Shown here: one piece after another, positions 14,461 to 15,291 of the stretch
Numbering within the stretch: position 1 is the stretch's first letter
How the letters are laid out: the number at the start of each line of letters is the position of its first letter
Source: Bacteroidota bacterium
GTDB taxonomy: Bacteria; Bacteroidota; Bacteroidia; Flavobacteriales_F; PHOS-HE28
DNA length: 15,291 nucleotides
Assembly (NCBI GenBank): GCA_963169595.1
Contig: CAUJFM010000116.1
Coordinates: 1-15,291, forward strand
Direction: 5' to 3'
Notes under the pieces: model-generated
Told to the model about the DNA's origin: nothing
What the model saw: the letters and a program-made list of their open reading frames with translations, nothing else
Database searches by the model: none
Made by a program: the position numbers and the translations under genes

Positions 14461-14500
14461 GCGCTCATGTGGTCATGCGCCCATGTGCTCATGGACCCAT
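14457..14500 (-). repeat. Six-unit, 8-bp-period ATG repeat ending on the wbpD start codon
   Basis: On the minus strand ATG codons begin at 14500, 14492, 14484, 14476, 14468 and 14460, exactly 8 nt apart, in imperfect octamers of consensus ATGRGCNC. The last one is the wbpD start. Reading from each upstream ATG, the frame ends on a TGA that overlaps a later ATG as ATGA: units 1, 3, 4 and 5 after three codons, unit 2 after eleven codons (MSTWAHDHMSA) at the wbpD start itself. The array begins about 14 nt after the probable -7 element, so it makes up nearly the whole leader. Confidence 0.85.
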
Positions 14501-14513
14501 GCCGGTAGGGCTG

Positions 14514-14521
14514 CGAAGGTA
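14514..14521 (-). promoter_or_regulatory. Candidate promoter -7 element (TACCTTCG) of the polysaccharide operon
   Basis: Read on the minus strand this is TACCTTCG, identical to the elements before the MerR and MFS genes. It lies 53 nt upstream of the wbpD ATG. Transcription from it would start near 14507, just ahead of the ATG repeat. No second promoter is obvious inside the five-gene operon. Confidence 0.5.
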
Positions 14522-14534
14522 CCGAAGGGGGGCG

Positions 14535-14542
14535 TATCTTGT
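14535..14542 (+). promoter_or_regulatory. Weak candidate promoter -7 element (TATCTTGT) for the secreted-protein gene
   Basis: TATCTTGT partly matches TAnnTTTG and lies 52 nt before the ATG at 14595, back to back with the operon promoter at 14521-14514. Nothing else is recognised in the remaining intergenic bases 14543-14594. Confidence 0.25.
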
Positions 14543-14594
14543 CGGAGCAGCGTTCCGGAGCGGATACGACGTCCTTTGGCCAATTCACCGCATC

Positions 14595-15291
14595 ATGCGC
14601 CTAATAGCGACGTTCATTGCCATTGCCGCAGTCCTTCGGGTCGACGGTCAGGCCCCGATCCGCTTCGATGAGCCAACGAACCAATGGTATGTGGCTGATA
14701 CCTACCCTCAAGGCAGCATCGACAACCCGAACTTCATCCGGACGACCACACTTCACTACTTCCTAAGCGGCGATTCGCTCATCGCGGGTAATTCGTGGGG
14801 CAAGATGTTCGCCCAAGGGACGACCGAGCCATCAACACCCCAAGAGTTCCAAGGTTTGGTGAGACAGGAAGGCGGTGTTGTGCTGTTCTTGGACGACCAG
14901 GGGAACCTCGACACACTTTACGACTTCAGGCTGGCCGTGGGCGATAGCGTGCGCTATACATCCCCCATCTATGACACTTATCTACCACTCGTGGCGGTTG
15001 ACAGCACCCTCATCCAGGGCACCTACCACAAGGTTCTCCGGTTCGGGGAGTATCCGCTTACGCTGGAGGACCTGCTCTCCGATACCTGGATCGAGGGCAT
15101 CGGCAGTATCCACGGCCCGCTGGCGCCCCGTCTGCCGAATACCTTGGGGTACAATTACGGCATCCCGGATTCCACCCGCACCACCTGTTTCCTTCAGGAT
15201 GAACAGGTACTATGGACCCACCCCGGGTACCCGGAGTGCGTGGTGAATATTCTCTTGGACCTTCCTGAGCACCTGACCGGACCCGCGTTCA
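14595..15291 (+). CDS. Secreted protein of unknown function, 3' end beyond the window
   Basis: The ATG at 14595 opens a frame of 232 codons to the window edge without a stop. The first 19 residues (MRLIATFIAIAAVLRVDGQ) look like a signal peptide, with likely cleavage near GQA. The mature part is rich in Thr, Gly, Tyr and Asp (LHYFLSGDSLIAGNSWGKMF at about 53-72), in the style of Bacteroidota exported proteins whose C-terminus carries a type IX secretion sorting domain. That end is outside the window, so T9SS export is inference. Hand-counted GC in one 60-nt line is 55%, lower than the neighbours. It diverges from the polysaccharide operon. No enzyme motif is recognised. Confidence 0.8.
   Translation, partial: MRLIATFIAIAAVLRVDGQAPIRFDEPTNQWYVADTYPQGSIDNPNFIRTTTLHYFLSGDSLIAGNSWGKMFAQGTTEPSTPQEFQGLVRQEGGVVLFLDDQGNLDTLYDFRLAVGDSVRYTSPIYDTYLPLVAVDSTLIQGTYHKVLRFGEYPLTLEDLLSDTWIEGIGSIHGPLAPRLPNTLGYNYGIPDSTRTTCFLQDEQVLWTHPGYPECVVNILLDLPEHLTGPAF

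Noticed and set aside
1..15291. CRISPR array, tRNA, rRNA, insertion sequence, phage or toxin-antitoxin module
   Set aside because: No spaced direct repeats of CRISPR length, no tRNA-like cloverleaf, no transposase or integrase motifs and no paired small genes were seen on either strand.

Overview
The window looks like chromosomal DNA of a GC-rich Bacteroidota (most likely Flavobacteriales-like) bacterium. Several starts are preceded by the Bacteroidota -7 promoter element TAnnTTTG or its TTCG variant. Shine-Dalgarno sequences are scarce, and the protein types (M23 peptidase with a membrane anchor and coiled coil, MerR protein with the MPYKEK start, YwqE/CpsB-type phosphatase, secreted protein) fit that phylum. 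Assignment below phylum is inference. No rRNA, tRNA, CRISPR array, insertion sequence or phage gene is visible.

Layout. 1-2573 (-): alaS, missing only its 3' end. 2574-2735: divergent control region with a 21-bp palindrome. 2736-4079 (+): M23 endopeptidase and MerR-like regulator. 4086-5054 (-): LPS heptose epimerase hldD, convergent with the MerR gene. 5055-5104: compact divergent control region with two mirror-image promoters. 5105-6143 (+): pterin pair, a PTPS-family enzyme overlapping folE. 6205-6930 (+): Bax inhibitor-1 membrane protein. 7018-7893 (+): fabD. 7932-8435 (+): lower-GC orphan gene with a possible PD-(D/E)XK-like fold. 8547-9755 (+): Fsr-type MFS transporter. 9756-14460 (-): five-gene surface-polysaccharide operon reading wbpD, wbpB, tviB-like, rfbB, cpsB-like. 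14595 to the end (+): start of a secreted protein.

How the genes fit together. The left and middle parts are mostly housekeeping (aminoacylation, cell wall, LPS core, pterins, fatty acids). The operon on the right makes nucleotide-sugar precursors: a UDP-HexNAc 6-dehydrogenase, a 3-dehydrogenase and an N-acetyltransferase of the 2,3-diacetamido-uronic acid route, plus dTDP-glucose 4,6-dehydratase. It ends with a PHP-type tyrosine phosphatase that in other bacteria controls polysaccharide export. The WbpE-type aminotransferase needed between WbpB and WbpD is not in the operon.

Most unusual points: an exact 8-bp-period ladder of six ATG codons in the leader of the polysaccharide operon, in which upstream start codons are closed by TGA codons overlapping later ATGs; promoters placed so close to start codons that some mRNAs should be leaderless; a Cx5HGH motif pointing the PTPS protein to tetrahydrobiopterin rather than queuosine; a 14-bp palindrome carrying both stop codons of a convergent gene pair; and the orphan gene. 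I found no clear multi-gene novel system.
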